Shown: positions 26,460 to 35,662, counted from the stretch's first letter. The stretch: DNA of 64,000 bases from Chloroflexota bacterium (GCA_029265085.1 JAJUJY010000001.1:1-64000); one strand, 5' to 3'. Translations and numbers: made by a program. The notes: generated from the sequence alone by a model not told the origin.

Positions 26460-27968
26460 TTACTTACGCAGTTGAACACTTTTGTCGAAAATGAAGGGCT
26501 GATCGCAGCCTTCAGCAGCCTTGGGGAAACCTTCATTAATAATCTGGCAGCTTCCACCGCAGAATTCATCAATCTTTTTAGCAAACTCAGCCATAGCGGC
26601 TTCGGGGGTCATTTCGCCAGACGCCGCAGCAGAAAGCCAGGCAGGAGCTTCTTCGTAAATCTTGGCAGCCTGAGGAACGTGGATGTAATTGGTATACCAG
26701 CATTTGGCTGCATGTTCAAGTACCGGAACGAGCACAGGGAAGTGACCAGCCTGTTCGCGGCGAGACTCATAGAATGTCTTGTCGGTCAGGATGCTCATGC
26801 GAGTGGTGGAACCACCGCCCTCAGCAAAGCGCAATTGGGCTTCGGGACCGGTGATCCATTTCAAGAATTGCCAGGCCTCTTCGGGATGCTTGGTGGTTTT
26901 TGCAATACCCAGGGTAAATGCACCAGCCCAGGTTTTGCCACCGCCCGGCAAAGCAGCCATACAAGCTTCAGATCCGGGGATGTTTTGTTCAACTTTGACC
27001 GCATTAGGCCACTGGTCAAGGTACATTGGGCCAGTCATGGCAACCAGTCCAGTGTTGAATTGACCAACCACAAAGTCATAACCACCGCTCAAAGAGCCAG
27101 GAGGAGCATAGGGCAGCAGCTCATTTGTATAGAGATTTACTGCTTCTAAGTACGCCGGATCATCTACACCAGGAGTACCATCATCATTGATAACGTCTCC
27201 ACCGAGCGTCCAGGCAATCGTGTTGATTTCATCAAAAATGTGTGTAAAGCGGCCTGCCATCAAACCAACGCCGTAGAAATCTTTGTCCACAGCCTGACCC
27301 TTGAGAGTCTCACCAGGTTTACGGCGGAAGAATTCCGCAATATCGGCCATCTGCTGGTAAGTTGTTGGAACATCCAGTTCATAACCGTATTTTGCTTTGA
27401 AGGCTTCTTTTTCGGCCGGATCTTCAAACAGGTCACAGCGGTAGAACATGCCAGGGGTGAAGGTGTAATACGGCAAACCGTAAATCTTTCCCTTCCAACC
27501 ACCAGAAACATTCAAAAGCGCCTGGGAAATATCTTCAACCTTGAATTCCGCATTGTCACGTTTAATGAAATCATCCAGCGGGTAAATATATTCATTATTT
27601 GCCCACTCACTCTTCCAGGAAACGTTCCACGTAATGATATCGTATGTTCCGGTGCCGCCAACAATATCGAGAACTTCTTTCTCGTACATCGTGGGCAGAT
27701 CCATTTCGACGATTTCCACTTCGATACCGGTCTCTTTGGTGAAATCATCAGCCAGTGATTTCGCCCAATCGGTATAAAAGCCAGCCAGGGTAGCCCAGGT
27801 AACTTTCACCTTTTCACCAGAAGCAACAGGAGCCGCCGTTTCACCGGCTGCTGGTTGGTCAGCTGCCGGTTGTTCTGCGGCAGGTGTGGAGGCTGCCGGA
27901 GCACAAGCAGCCAGAACCACAGAAAGCAGTACAACGAGCACCAAAACCTTTGTCAAAAACGTCTTCAT
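26460..27968 (-). CDS. Extracellular solute-binding lipoprotein (family 1)
   Basis: I chose ATG 27968 because AGGAG lies 7 nt upstream; an ATG 6 bp further upstream has almost no spacing. The 502-residue product has a lipoprotein signal ending VVLAAC (Cys about 21), then an Ala/Pro/Glu-rich linker. The mature part is a periplasmic-binding fold, with ITWNVSWKSEWANNEYIYPL, a KIYGLPYYTFTPGMFY hinge segment and GAFTLGIAKTTKHPEEAWQFLKW. It should deliver a sugar or polyol to the permease pair encoded downstream. The ligand cannot be read from sequence. Confidence 0.88.
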   Translation of the reverse strand: MKTFLTKVLVLVVLLSVVLAACAPAASTPAAEQPAADQPAAGETAAPVASGEKVKVTWATLAGFYTDWAKSLADDFTKETGIEVEIVEMDLPTMYEKEVLDIVGGTGTYDIITWNVSWKSEWANNEYIYPLDDFIKRDNAEFKVEDISQALLNVSGGWKGKIYGLPYYTFTPGMFYRCDLFEDPAEKEAFKAKYGYELDVPTTYQQMADIAEFFRRKPGETLKGQAVDKDFYGVGLMAGRFTHIFDEINTIAWTLGGDVINDDGTPGVDDPAYLEAVNLYTNELLPYAPPGSLSGGYDFVVGQFNTGLVAMTGPMYLDQWPNAVKVEQNIPGSEACMAALPGGGKTWAGAFTLGIAKTTKHPEEAWQFLKWITGPEAQLRFAEGGGSTTRMSILTDKTFYESRREQAGHFPVLVPVLEHAAKCWYTNYIHVPQAAKIYEEAPAWLSAAASGEMTPEAAMAEFAKKIDEFCGGSCQIINEGFPKAAEGCDQPFIFDKSVQLRK

Positions 27969-28200
27969 GTTCATTCTCCTAAGCAAAATTAACCTTCAAT
28001 GACTATGGTAGAAAGAGATGCTTATCAGCACAATACACAAGGATAGCTTTCTATATTCACCTCCGTTGCATAGGCAAGCTGAACTAACAGCTGCCAAGCG
28101 GTAGCTGGTTTATTCTTTGCTCTCATACCAATAAAACGATCGGTCTTGCTTTATAAAGGGAACGAAATGGATACTTTCTTGTTTTGCTGCCAGCTAAAAA

Positions 28201-28926
28201 TTACCGGTAATCATGAACGACTTTGCCAAAGGGCAAGTACAGCTCACCTTCGCCATAGAAACCGCCCAAAATCTTCTTGGGTTCTAACAAATAGGTCGGA
28301 TCAATTTCTGAGCGCTCATATACCACAGACGCACGCCCGCCGAAGAATTTTCCATCATGTGCAGTAAATTTTCCTTCCGTCAGTACCAATTCACGCACTG
28401 GGGTACCACCTTCTTCTGCGCTGGGAATGTATTTTAAAGAAAATACACCATCACGGCTCCAGGGAACTTCGTCCATCGAGGCCACATATTCAGGCACAAC
28501 CAGAGCTTTTAGGATCTGGTGATCCAAACGCGTAACCTTACCAATCACAGCCTCCTGCTCATGCACCAGACTGATATCAGCCATCTTTTTCTGGTAGCCC
28601 CAAATTTCACGACCGGCCGTCAACGGTAAAGCGGTGCTGACATATAAAAATGGCTCGTAATCACCTTCATAATCCTTATATTTCACCTGGACATAGATAG
28701 CCATTTCTTTGAAAGCACCTTGTGTTGTTCCCAGCTCGAACTGAGAAACCCAGGTAATTACCCGGTTGGTGCGCGGTTCCAACGGAGCAGGAATAACGCG
28801 TTTGATATTCTCGATATCGGTTTCATAAACGACCAGTTGAACCCGCATGTCTTTCCACACCAGGGGTGGTTTTCCATAGAGCGGAGAAACGATTGGATTC
28901 GTAAAGCCCCAATTATCAGGATTCAT
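28201..28926 (-). CDS. Acetoacetate decarboxylase family protein
   Basis: A 241-residue protein of the ADC fold, with REIWGYQKKMADI matching the segment that carries the catalytic Schiff-base lysine pair, and FLYVSTALPLTAGRE before it. True ADC turns acetoacetate into acetone and CO2. Many relatives in sugar clusters are decarboxylases, dehydratases or aldolase-like enzymes, so the substrate is open. It lies between the FGGY kinase gene and the binding-protein gene on the same strand. GGAGG is present upstream of the ATG at 28926. Confidence 0.8.
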   Translation of the reverse strand: MNPDNWGFTNPIVSPLYGKPPLVWKDMRVQLVVYETDIENIKRVIPAPLEPRTNRVITWVSQFELGTTQGAFKEMAIYVQVKYKDYEGDYEPFLYVSTALPLTAGREIWGYQKKMADISLVHEQEAVIGKVTRLDHQILKALVVPEYVASMDEVPWSRDGVFSLKYIPSAEEGGTPVRELVLTEGKFTAHDGKFFGGRASVVYERSEIDPTYLLEPKKILGGFYGEGELYLPFGKVVHDYR

Positions 28927-28951
28927 TAATTACCTCCAGTGAATAAAATGC

Positions 28952-30496
28952 CTAACCTTGGAAATCTTGGGCAGCTATTCGATCGCCCAAATCCGATAAG
29001 TACAACCCAGCCTGCGAAAAGACCGGCAGCACTTTTTCATACGCAGAAGCACGTTCAAAATCCGGGCAAGTGATATCTTCCACCTGGTGGATCTCATCCA
29101 CAAAATCAAAACTATCCCACAAACCCGTCCCGACAGCCGCACAAGCTGCAGCACCCAAAGCAGCTGCCTGTTGATCAATATTTGTCTTCACGATTTTTGT
29201 GTTATACACATCAGCATAAATTTGTCGCCAAAGTTGGCTGCGGCTGCCGCCGCCAACCACCAGCATCTCATCACTCAAAGCTTCCATCCGACGCAGTGCA
29301 TCCAGTGCGATTCGCAATTCAAGTGCAATCCCCTCCATAGCCGCACGAATTAAATCAGCACGTGTGTGGCTAAGGTCCAAACCCAGAAAAGCACCGCGGA
29401 TTTGAATACTGGCGCTCATTGATGTTCCACCAGCCATATTGGGATTAAATAAAACACCTTTTGCTCCAGCTGGTGAGATGGCCGCTTCTGCAGTCATCAA
29501 ATCGTACACATCCACACCATGCTGTTCAGCCTGAATTTTCAAATCCCTGCAGATATGATCTCGCACCCATCGAAAACTTGAGCCAGCCGCAAAGGTGCTG
29601 ACTGCCGAAGTGAATAAACCTGGGAGCACATGGGTAAAAACAAAGGGGCGAACTTTTTCATCAATTAGAGGTTTAGACGAGGTCACCGCGATCCAGCTGG
29701 ATGAACCTTGCGAATTATATACTCGCCCTTCACGAGTATTCCGCGCACCTAAGGCCATGCAAGAATTATCCACCCCACCCGAAACCACCTTAACCGACTG
29801 CGATAAACCAAGCTCTTCGGCTGCAACCGGGGTCAGATGGCCAATTACCTGCGTGGATGGAACAATTTCCGGAAAGATTGATGCAGGTAAACCGCTGATT
29901 TGCATTAGCCGATCATCATATTTCCAGCCCAACAAATCATATACTCCACTACCAGAAGCATAAGAAAAGTCTGTGGCAATCGTGCCAGTAAGCCGGAAAT
30001 TGATGTAATCTTTACTCCCAACCATTTTATGCACCCGTGCAAACATCTCCGGCTCATGTTTGCGATACCACATCATTTTAAAAACCGCATACAAAGGCGC
30101 AGGAAAACCATTTCCGGTAATTTTGTACCATTCCGACTCACTAATCCCCTGGAAAAATTCAGCCGCCTCTTCGGTTGCACGCGAGTCAGACCATATTGGT
30201 GTTGAAGAGCGCAATAAACGCCCCTCGCTATCAACAGGTACTACCCCCAGGCTCTGACCAGAAATACCAATACAAGAAATTTCATTTGGATTAATACCAG
30301 ATTCTGATAATAATCGGCGGGTACTTTGTACAACTGCTTTCCACCAATCCCCTGGACGCTGCTCATGCCAACCAGCTCGCGGATACAAGGTCGGATAGGC
30401 CTCAAAACATTCGGCCAAACAACGACCACTCAAGTCGTAGAGTGATGATTTATTTCCCCCCGTTCCCAAATCGTAAGCCAGAATAAATTTGCTCAC
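28952..30496 (-). CDS. FGGY-family carbohydrate kinase (xylulokinase-like)
   Basis: A 514-residue two-domain kinase. Visible motifs are DLGTGGNKSSLYDLSG at the N-terminus (phosphate 1), CIGISGQSLGVVPVD, the catalytic Asp in VSGGVDNSCMALGA, and MLVVGGGSRSQLWRQIYADV (adenosine motif) near the C-terminus. FGGY members phosphorylate xylulose, glycerol, erythritol, ribulose and others. The overall pattern is XylB-like. It is 18 bp downstream of the deoC gene, so the kinase product could feed that aldolase. Confidence 0.88.
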   Translation of the reverse strand: MSKFILAYDLGTGGNKSSLYDLSGRCLAECFEAYPTLYPRAGWHEQRPGDWWKAVVQSTRRLLSESGINPNEISCIGISGQSLGVVPVDSEGRLLRSSTPIWSDSRATEEAAEFFQGISESEWYKITGNGFPAPLYAVFKMMWYRKHEPEMFARVHKMVGSKDYINFRLTGTIATDFSYASGSGVYDLLGWKYDDRLMQISGLPASIFPEIVPSTQVIGHLTPVAAEELGLSQSVKVVSGGVDNSCMALGARNTREGRVYNSQGSSSWIAVTSSKPLIDEKVRPFVFTHVLPGLFTSAVSTFAAGSSFRWVRDHICRDLKIQAEQHGVDVYDLMTAEAAISPAGAKGVLFNPNMAGGTSMSASIQIRGAFLGLDLSHTRADLIRAAMEGIALELRIALDALRRMEALSDEMLVVGGGSRSQLWRQIYADVYNTKIVKTNIDQQAAALGAAACAAVGTGLWDSFDFVDEIHQVEDITCPDFERASAYEKVLPVFSQAGLYLSDLGDRIAAQDFQG

Positions 30497-30514
30497 GCAG
30501 AAACTCCTTAATAA

Positions 30515-31231
30515 TTACCGTAATTCAATAGGTTGGGAAAGAGTGTCTAGCTGGCTCAAAATTCTTTCGGCTGACGCAACGGAAATCCCGAAGCGACTTG
30601 CACCACGGCGATACATCTCCAATAAGCTCTCGATGCCCCTAACACCGCCTGAAGCTTTAATTTTGATCGCATCTCCCACATGGTTTTTGATAAGCGCTAT
30701 ATTTTCTAGGGTTGCACCTGTCGGCGCCCATCCCGTGCCCGTCTTAACAAACTGAGCCCCAGCTTTGATGGCCAGATCACAGCCTATTCGTATCTGAGCA
30801 TCATTCAAATAATAACACTCCAGAATTATTTTAACGGGTTTTCCTTCTGCTGCCTCAATGACCGCTGTCATATCGCGAAATACATCATCATAGCGGCCAG
30901 AAAGGTGGGCAGCAACATCAATAACCATATCGATTTCATCCACACCAAACGAAAGCAGTTCTCTCGTCTCTTTCACTTTAATAGCTGAGGTTTGTCCACC
31001 AGATGGAAAACCCACATTTCCACCAAGCTTTGGCGCATCCGGTGTTAACTGCAGCAAGTTCTTGGCTCGCAAAGTTTGTGCCGGCAAGATGGTCACCAAA
31101 TAACAATGATATTTTCGGGCAGCCTCAACCACTTCGAGGATTTTTTGATCCGAGCTATCTGAACGCACAGCACTAATATCAATCATTTGAGCAATCTCGT
31201 AAGCGGTTAACGATTTCACCAATTTATCCAT
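30515..31231 (-). CDS. deoC: Deoxyribose-phosphate aldolase family (DeoC)
   Basis: A 238-residue TIM barrel of class I aldolase type. It has the catalytic DeoC lysines in AQFVKTGTGWAPTGAT and IKIKASGGVRG, and the acidic residue in VDEIDMVIDVAAH. DeoC splits 2-deoxyribose 5-phosphate into glyceraldehyde 3-phosphate and acetaldehyde. It is the first gene of the leftward operon, read from the promoter at 31351-31378. The acetaldehyde could be oxidised by the aldehyde:ferredoxin oxidoreductase of the rightward arm. The adjacent kinase suggests the natural substrate may be a different phosphorylated sugar. Confidence 0.88.
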   Translation of the reverse strand: MDKLVKSLTAYEIAQMIDISAVRSDSSDQKILEVVEAARKYHCYLVTILPAQTLRAKNLLQLTPDAPKLGGNVGFPSGGQTSAIKVKETRELLSFGVDEIDMVIDVAAHLSGRYDDVFRDMTAVIEAAEGKPVKIILECYYLNDAQIRIGCDLAIKAGAQFVKTGTGWAPTGATLENIALIKNHVGDAIKIKASGGVRGIESLLEMYRRGASRFGISVASAERILSQLDTLSQPIELR

Positions 31232-31336
31232 AAGATAAAAAGCCTCACACAGGTGGAATGAGAGATATGAACCACAAAAGGAACTTGCTTGATGCTGATA
31301 AAGGGGGGATTATTTGTAATTACGGAATTACATTCC

Positions 31337-31350
31337 TATGTACGTATATA
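31337..31350. promoter_or_regulatory. Operator candidate, leftward promoter copy
   Basis: TATGTACGTATATA is a palindrome with one mismatched pair and differs by one base from the core of the copy at 31483-31498. It sits immediately downstream of the -10 of the leftward promoter. The core GTACGTAC resembles the Bacillus AraR (GntR-type DNA-binding domain) operator. Confidence 0.6.
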
Positions 31351-31378
31351 ATAATAAACAATTTAACCGGAATGTCAA
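31351..31378 (-). promoter_or_regulatory. Leftward promoter for deoC-kinase-ABC operon
   Basis: On the minus strand: TTGACA (31378-31373), 16 bp spacer, TATTAT (31356-31351). It is about 120 bp upstream of the deoC ATG and overlaps the edge of the operator candidate. Confidence 0.55.
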
Positions 31379-31432
31379 TAGGTCAATCGGTGTATTTAGA
31401 GAAATTCACACAAAAAAAAACAAAATCCGTTA

Positions 31433-31460
31433 TTGACAGAGAAGTCAGAATATCTATAAT
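31433..31460 (+). promoter_or_regulatory. Rightward consensus promoter for the isomerase-AOR operon
   Basis: TTGACA (31433-31438), 16 bp spacer and TATAAT (31455-31460): both hexamers match the sigma70 consensus perfectly. Such a strong promoter would be expected to need a repressor, which fits the palindrome 22 bp downstream. Confidence 0.75.
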
Positions 31461-31482
31461 GATTAAAAACATAATAATATTA

Positions 31483-31498
31483 TTATGTACGTACATAA
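31483..31498. promoter_or_regulatory. Operator candidate, rightward promoter copy
   Basis: TTATGTACGTACATAA is a perfect 16 bp palindrome centred about 30 bp downstream of the -10, in the early transcribed region. The likely ligand is the GntR/UTRA regulator encoded at 21241-21987. Confidence 0.65.
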
Positions 31499-31555
31499 CA
31501 ACATTTTATTCTTCTTTATAAAACACCAAAGCTACAAAACAAGGAGTAACTTGAT

Positions 31556-32134
31556 ATGTGTGATCTTCCCTTCACATTTACTATCCCCCACCCCTCTGCG
31601 ATCCCTTCCCGCATAGATAAGCATATCATTCGCAAACTCAGTTCACTTAAAGGCCAATTTTTAGATACGGCTGCATATTCCACCTTATTAGCGCAGAACG
31701 ACCCAGTGATTTACGAGGTGTACGAAATTCAACGCCCTGAACTGGCAGGCGAGCTTCTCAGCGGAATCTCCATTGTTCACCCTGGCAAAGTCGGTCCTGA
31801 ATTTTATATGACCAAAGGCCATTTCCACACCGTTTTAGATACTGCTGAAATCTATTACGTGTTAAAAGGCGAGGGATATATGGTCATGGAAACTCCCGAA
31901 GGGGATTGCTCTGTAGAACCTCTAGCGCCTGGGAAGGTACTGTATGTTCCACCGCGCTGGGCGCACCGCTCGGTCTGCACCTCAAGGCAAGAAGACCTGG
32001 TCACTTTTTATATTTATCCGGGTAACGCTGGACATGATTACGGGACCATTGAGCAACAAGGTTTTCGTAAGCTGGTACTGGAAAAAAATACTGGCGGGAT
32101 TGAAATTACGGATAATCCGCGCTGGAAAAAATAG
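31556..32134 (+). CDS. Cupin-type (archaeal-type) glucose-6-phosphate isomerase
   Basis: A 192-residue single cupin. It shows the metal-binding pattern of archaeal-type phosphoglucose isomerases: EFYMTKGHFHTVLDTAEIYY (two His and a Glu), then PPRWAHRSVC (third His) and VTFYIYPGNAGHDYGTI. These enzymes interconvert glucose 6-phosphate and fructose 6-phosphate and are unrelated to the common bacterial Pgi. In this setting it may act on another phosphorylated sugar. AGGAG lies upstream. It is the first gene of the rightward operon, 15 bp from the next. Confidence 0.83.
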   Translation: MCDLPFTFTIPHPSAIPSRIDKHIIRKLSSLKGQFLDTAAYSTLLAQNDPVIYEVYEIQRPELAGELLSGISIVHPGKVGPEFYMTKGHFHTVLDTAEIYYVLKGEGYMVMETPEGDCSVEPLAPGKVLYVPPRWAHRSVCTSRQEDLVTFYIYPGNAGHDYGTIEQQGFRKLVLEKNTGGIEITDNPRWKK

Positions 32135-32148
32135 TTTGGAGATCTACA

Positions 32149-33114
32149 ATGGACCTTAAACAATACCGTGTGCTTGTTACGCCCACATCGTATGGAAAAA
32201 ATGACCCTCGATTAAAAAGCGATTTGGAAAACCTGGTGGGAGAGGTTATCTACAATCCCACCGGTAAACCACTAACTTCTGCCCAGTTAAGCGAATTGTT
32301 ACCAGGGATCGACGGGTACATTGCCGGGCTAGACGAAATTGATGCATCCGCTTTGGCGGCAGCCGACCGCTTAAAAGTAATCTGCCGTTACGGCGTTGGT
32401 GTTGACAATGTAGATTTAGCCGCTGCCAGCAAAAAAAATATCATCGTGACCAATACACCTGGAGCTAATTCGGTCTCGGTCGCCGAATTAGCTCTATCTT
32501 TAATTCTTGCCCTTGCCAGACAAATTATGGAAGCCGGGCAAGCCACCCGCGAAGGTCGTTGGCCGAGACTTTCTGGCGTCAGCCTGGAAGGGAAAACAGT
32601 TGGCATTCTTGGATTAGGCGCTATTGGAAAACAACTTGCCCGCCGGCTTGGAGGTTTTGACTGCCGCTTGTTGGCATATGACCCATACCCCGACCAGGTC
32701 TTCGCTGATGACCATAGAATCGAATTGATGTCGATTGACGACTTGCTGCCACAAGCGGATTTCGTCAGTTTACATTTACCGCTTTTGCCTGCTACCCGCG
32801 AAATGGTTAATCACACCTTCCTCAGCAAGATGAAACAAGGCTCTTTCTTAATTAATACATCTCGTGGGGAAGTGATCGATGAACAGGCCTTACTTGAAGC
32901 ACTGAAAAGCGGTCATTTGCGTGGCGCAGGACTGGATGCATTTACTGTTGAACCTCCCCCTGCGGAGCATCCATTACTGACTTTGCCGCAAGTGATTGCC
33001 ACACCACATCTTGGCGCACAAACCGACGGAGCAACCAATGCCATGGGACGAATAGCATTGGAAGACTGTTTAGCTGTACTGAAGGGGCAATCGCCCAAAC
33101 ATCAGATCAATTAA
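32149..33114 (+). CDS. D-isomer-specific 2-hydroxyacid dehydrogenase (SerA-like)
   Basis: A 321-residue NAD-dependent dehydrogenase. It has KVICRYGVGVDNVDLAAA, the dinucleotide motif GILGLGAIGKQLARRLG, NTSRGEVIDEQALLEAL with the catalytic Arg, the Glu in AFTVEPPPAEHPLL and the catalytic His in TPHLGAQTDGA. Relatives oxidise 3-phosphoglycerate or reduce 2-keto acids such as glyoxylate or hydroxypyruvate. Within this operon a sugar-acid or keto-acid substrate linked to the KDPG-type aldolase is likely. Confidence 0.87.
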   Translation: MDLKQYRVLVTPTSYGKNDPRLKSDLENLVGEVIYNPTGKPLTSAQLSELLPGIDGYIAGLDEIDASALAAADRLKVICRYGVGVDNVDLAAASKKNIIVTNTPGANSVSVAELALSLILALARQIMEAGQATREGRWPRLSGVSLEGKTVGILGLGAIGKQLARRLGGFDCRLLAYDPYPDQVFADDHRIELMSIDDLLPQADFVSLHLPLLPATREMVNHTFLSKMKQGSFLINTSRGEVIDEQALLEALKSGHLRGAGLDAFTVEPPPAEHPLLTLPQVIATPHLGAQTDGATNAMGRIALEDCLAVLKGQSPKHQIN

Positions 33115-33137
33115 TTCATTTTTTGGGAGTGATGTGT

Positions 33138-33785
33138 ATGTTTACAAAAGCTGAAATTCTTGAACGGGTCAAATCAACTGGTGTTTTGGCTGTCATCCGC
33201 GGCCCATCTCCCGAATTAACCATAAAGATGGTGGAGGCATTGGTTACCGGCGGCGTGACCGGTATTGAAATCACCTACTCAACCCCCAATGCGGAAGATG
33301 TAGTAGCAGCTCTTGCAAAGAAATTTGGTGATGAAATTTTGCTGGGTATGGGCACCTTAACCAAACCATCACAGGCTGAGTCTGCCAAAGCCGCCGGAGC
33401 CGCCTTCCTGGTCAGCCCTGTTTGTGAACCAGAATTAGTGCGCTCAATGGTGGCCAGTGGTTTGGCGGTAATGGCAGGAGCGCTTACTCCAACTGAAGTT
33501 TTTCAGGCCTACACACTTGGTGCCGATGTAGTCAAAGTGTTTCCTGGATCATTGACAGGCCCATCGTATATCAAGGCTCTGAAGGGTCCTTTCCCCAATA
33601 TTCCGATGATGCCTACCGGTGGAGTTAATTCGAATAATGTCAAAGATTGGTTCGCCGCTGGTGCCGTGGCTGTAGGCGCAGGCAGTGAACTGTGCCCTCC
33701 GAATCTTGCCAAGGAAGGGAAATTTGAAGAAATTTCTCGCCTGGCTGCTGATTTCGTCCAGGTCGTCAAAGCCGCTCGCGCGTAA
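33138..33785 (+). CDS. KDPG/KHG-type class I aldolase
   Basis: I chose ATG 33138 because GGGAG lies 8 nt upstream; upstream TTG and ATG codons sit in or next to that site. The 215-residue TIM barrel has VLAVIRG, the catalytic Glu in GVTGIEITYSTPNA, GMGTLTKPSQAESAKAAGAAFLVSP and the Schiff-base Lys in ADVVKVFPG. KDPG/KHG aldolases cleave 2-keto-3-deoxy acids to pyruvate and an aldehyde. The aldehyde formed could be the substrate of the aldehyde oxidoreductase encoded next. Confidence 0.87.
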   Translation: MFTKAEILERVKSTGVLAVIRGPSPELTIKMVEALVTGGVTGIEITYSTPNAEDVVAALAKKFGDEILLGMGTLTKPSQAESAKAAGAAFLVSPVCEPELVRSMVASGLAVMAGALTPTEVFQAYTLGADVVKVFPGSLTGPSYIKALKGPFPNIPMMPTGGVNSNNVKDWFAAGAVAVGAGSELCPPNLAKEGKFEEISRLAADFVQVVKAARA

Positions 33786-33805
33786 AATGTAAGGAGTATC
33801 CATAA

Positions 33806-35662
33806 ATGAACACGAACAGCGCTGAAATTAAGGGGGGCTACACGGGAAAGAGGCTGCGAATTAACCTCTCGAACCATGAATATTCTATCGAGACTATTGA
33901 ACTCGCTGAATATTATCAATATCTGGGTGGACGCGGGAATGGGGCTGTCTGGTACTGGAAAGAAATTGCCCCGGAAATTCAGCCTTTTGATCCGGAAAAT
34001 CAAATTGGTTTTTTTGCTGGTCCAATGACCGGCACACCCCTGATTTCAACCACAAAATTCCAGCTGGCGACCAAATCTCCTGAGACCGGCCATTACCTGT
34101 GTTCTAATTCCAGTGGTTTTTTTGGCCCTTATATGCGCCATGCCGGTTTTGACTCGGTGATCCTTGAAGGAGTTTCTCCCTCCTGGACAGCCGTCGTGAT
34201 TGAAAACGATTCTGTCCGGTTCATCGACTGCTCATCCTGGCAAGGGAAATCCAGTGTAGAAACTCGCGAATTACTGCTCGGCAGCCTGGAACAAGGCAAG
34301 AAGTGGGCAACTATGTCGATTGGGCCAGCCGCAGAAAACAAAGTTGTATTTTCGTCAATCATGGTGGATGACGGACGAGCCTTTGGACGCGGCGGCGCTG
34401 GAGCAGTACTTGCCTCCAAACAGGTAAAAGCCCTGGCCGTCCACGGTGACCATGAAGTATCCCTGGCAGATCCCGCCAAGTGCAAAGCCATTACCACTGC
34501 AGCACGTGAAACCCTCAAAACCTCAAGGGCAAAACACCGGCTTTTGGGTACTGCCCAATTCATGGATCCGGTCAATGAGCTGGGTGCAATGCCCACGCGC
34601 AACTTCCAAACCACCTGGGAAAATCCCGAAATTGCCGTTGGTGTTTCCGCAAACACAATGCGGGATCAATTTTTTGTTCGCAATTATGCCTGCTACCGCT
34701 GCTCGATTGCCTGCGGCCAAATGACCGAAGTGAAGCAAGGCGAATTTCAAGGCGCCTCCGCACGCCCCGAATACGAAAGCGTTGGAATTCTTGGTCCCTC
34801 CTGTGGCGTATATGATCTGGCCGCAGTGATTGCGGCAAATCAGGCCTGTGATGAACTCGGCATGGACACAATCACCGCAGGGAATATGGTGGCTATGGTC
34901 ATGGAACTCTTCCAGCGTGAACTGGTCAGCGCAGAAGAAAATGAAGGAATAGAAGTCCAATTTGGGGATGGTGCCGCCCTGGTTAAAATGCTGCATTTGA
35001 TTGCTGAACGGCGCGGCTTAGGCAAATTGATTGGCGAAGGAGCCTTAGGAATCCTTCGGGAACATCCGGAATGGGAACCTTTCATTCTACATTCCCGCGG
35101 AATGCCTTTTGCTGCGTATGACCCTCGCGGATTCTTTGGTATGGGATTAGCTTACGCCACCTCCATTCGCGGTGCATGCCATAACGTTGGTGGTTATACC
35201 GTCTATGACGAACTCCTCAGCGGGAAAATGGATCGTTTTAGCGGAATTGGCAAAGCGAAATTGGTGAAAACTTTGCAAGATGTCCGGGCATATATCGACA
35301 GCACCGGTTTATGCACAGTAGCCCGGCGCGGTTTTGAATTAACTGATCAACCTAACACAGAAATTTTACTGGCAATTACGGGATACGACTTTTCCCCACG
35401 ATTATTAGAAATTGGAGAGCGAATTATCAATCTAGAGCGAATGATCCTCGTTCGCGAAGGAGAAGACCGGAATTTCGATACATTACCGCCACGCATGCGC
35501 GAACCCGTTCCCAATGGCCCAACCAGCGGACGTTTGATCAGCAAGGCTGTCTTTGAGAACATGCTGGACGACTACTATCATTTACGCGGTTGGAGCCTAC
35601 AGGGTATTCCATTACCTGAAACGATCGATAAATTTGCCATTGAATTTCCCAGCATAGTATGA
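33806..35662 (+). CDS. Aldehyde:ferredoxin oxidoreductase (tungsten/molybdenum bis-pterin)
   Basis: A 618-residue protein of AOR size. The N-terminal pterin-binding domain contains LGGRGNGAVWYWKEI and FFAGPMTGTPLISTTKF. The [4Fe-4S] ligands are C296, C299 and C303 (NYACYRCSIACG) and C503 (STGLCTVARR), all present. AOR enzymes oxidise aldehydes to carboxylic acids with ferredoxin, or reverse this, under strictly anaerobic conditions. The gene has AAGGAG upstream and overlaps the MoaD-like gene by an ATGA, which suggests a dedicated pairing. The substrate is likely an aldehyde from the aldolases of this locus. Confidence 0.92.
   Translation: MNTNSAEIKGGYTGKRLRINLSNHEYSIETIELAEYYQYLGGRGNGAVWYWKEIAPEIQPFDPENQIGFFAGPMTGTPLISTTKFQLATKSPETGHYLCSNSSGFFGPYMRHAGFDSVILEGVSPSWTAVVIENDSVRFIDCSSWQGKSSVETRELLLGSLEQGKKWATMSIGPAAENKVVFSSIMVDDGRAFGRGGAGAVLASKQVKALAVHGDHEVSLADPAKCKAITTAARETLKTSRAKHRLLGTAQFMDPVNELGAMPTRNFQTTWENPEIAVGVSANTMRDQFFVRNYACYRCSIACGQMTEVKQGEFQGASARPEYESVGILGPSCGVYDLAAVIAANQACDELGMDTITAGNMVAMVMELFQRELVSAEENEGIEVQFGDGAALVKMLHLIAERRGLGKLIGEGALGILREHPEWEPFILHSRGMPFAAYDPRGFFGMGLAYATSIRGACHNVGGYTVYDELLSGKMDRFSGIGKAKLVKTLQDVRAYIDSTGLCTVARRGFELTDQPNTEILLAITGYDFSPRLLEIGERIINLERMILVREGEDRNFDTLPPRMREPVPNGPTSGRLISKAVFENMLDDYYHLRGWSLQGIPLPETIDKFAIEFPSIV

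Larger units (their letters stand above)
31232..31555. other. Divergent promoter/operator region between deoC and the phosphoglucose isomerase gene
   Basis: This 324 bp AT-rich stretch has no gene. It carries a promoter in each direction and two copies of a TATGTACGTA-type palindrome, listed separately. The layout suggests one regulator controls both arms. Confidence 0.7.

Noticed and set aside
26472..27149. Plus-strand frame of 225 codons opposite the binding-protein gene
   Set aside because: Low-quality composition with no motif, opposite a clear solute-binding protein.
27987..28200. Possible promoter of the first binding-protein gene
   Set aside because: I found no -35/-10 pair at acceptable spacing; only a weak imperfect hairpin (CAGCTACC and GGCAGCTG).
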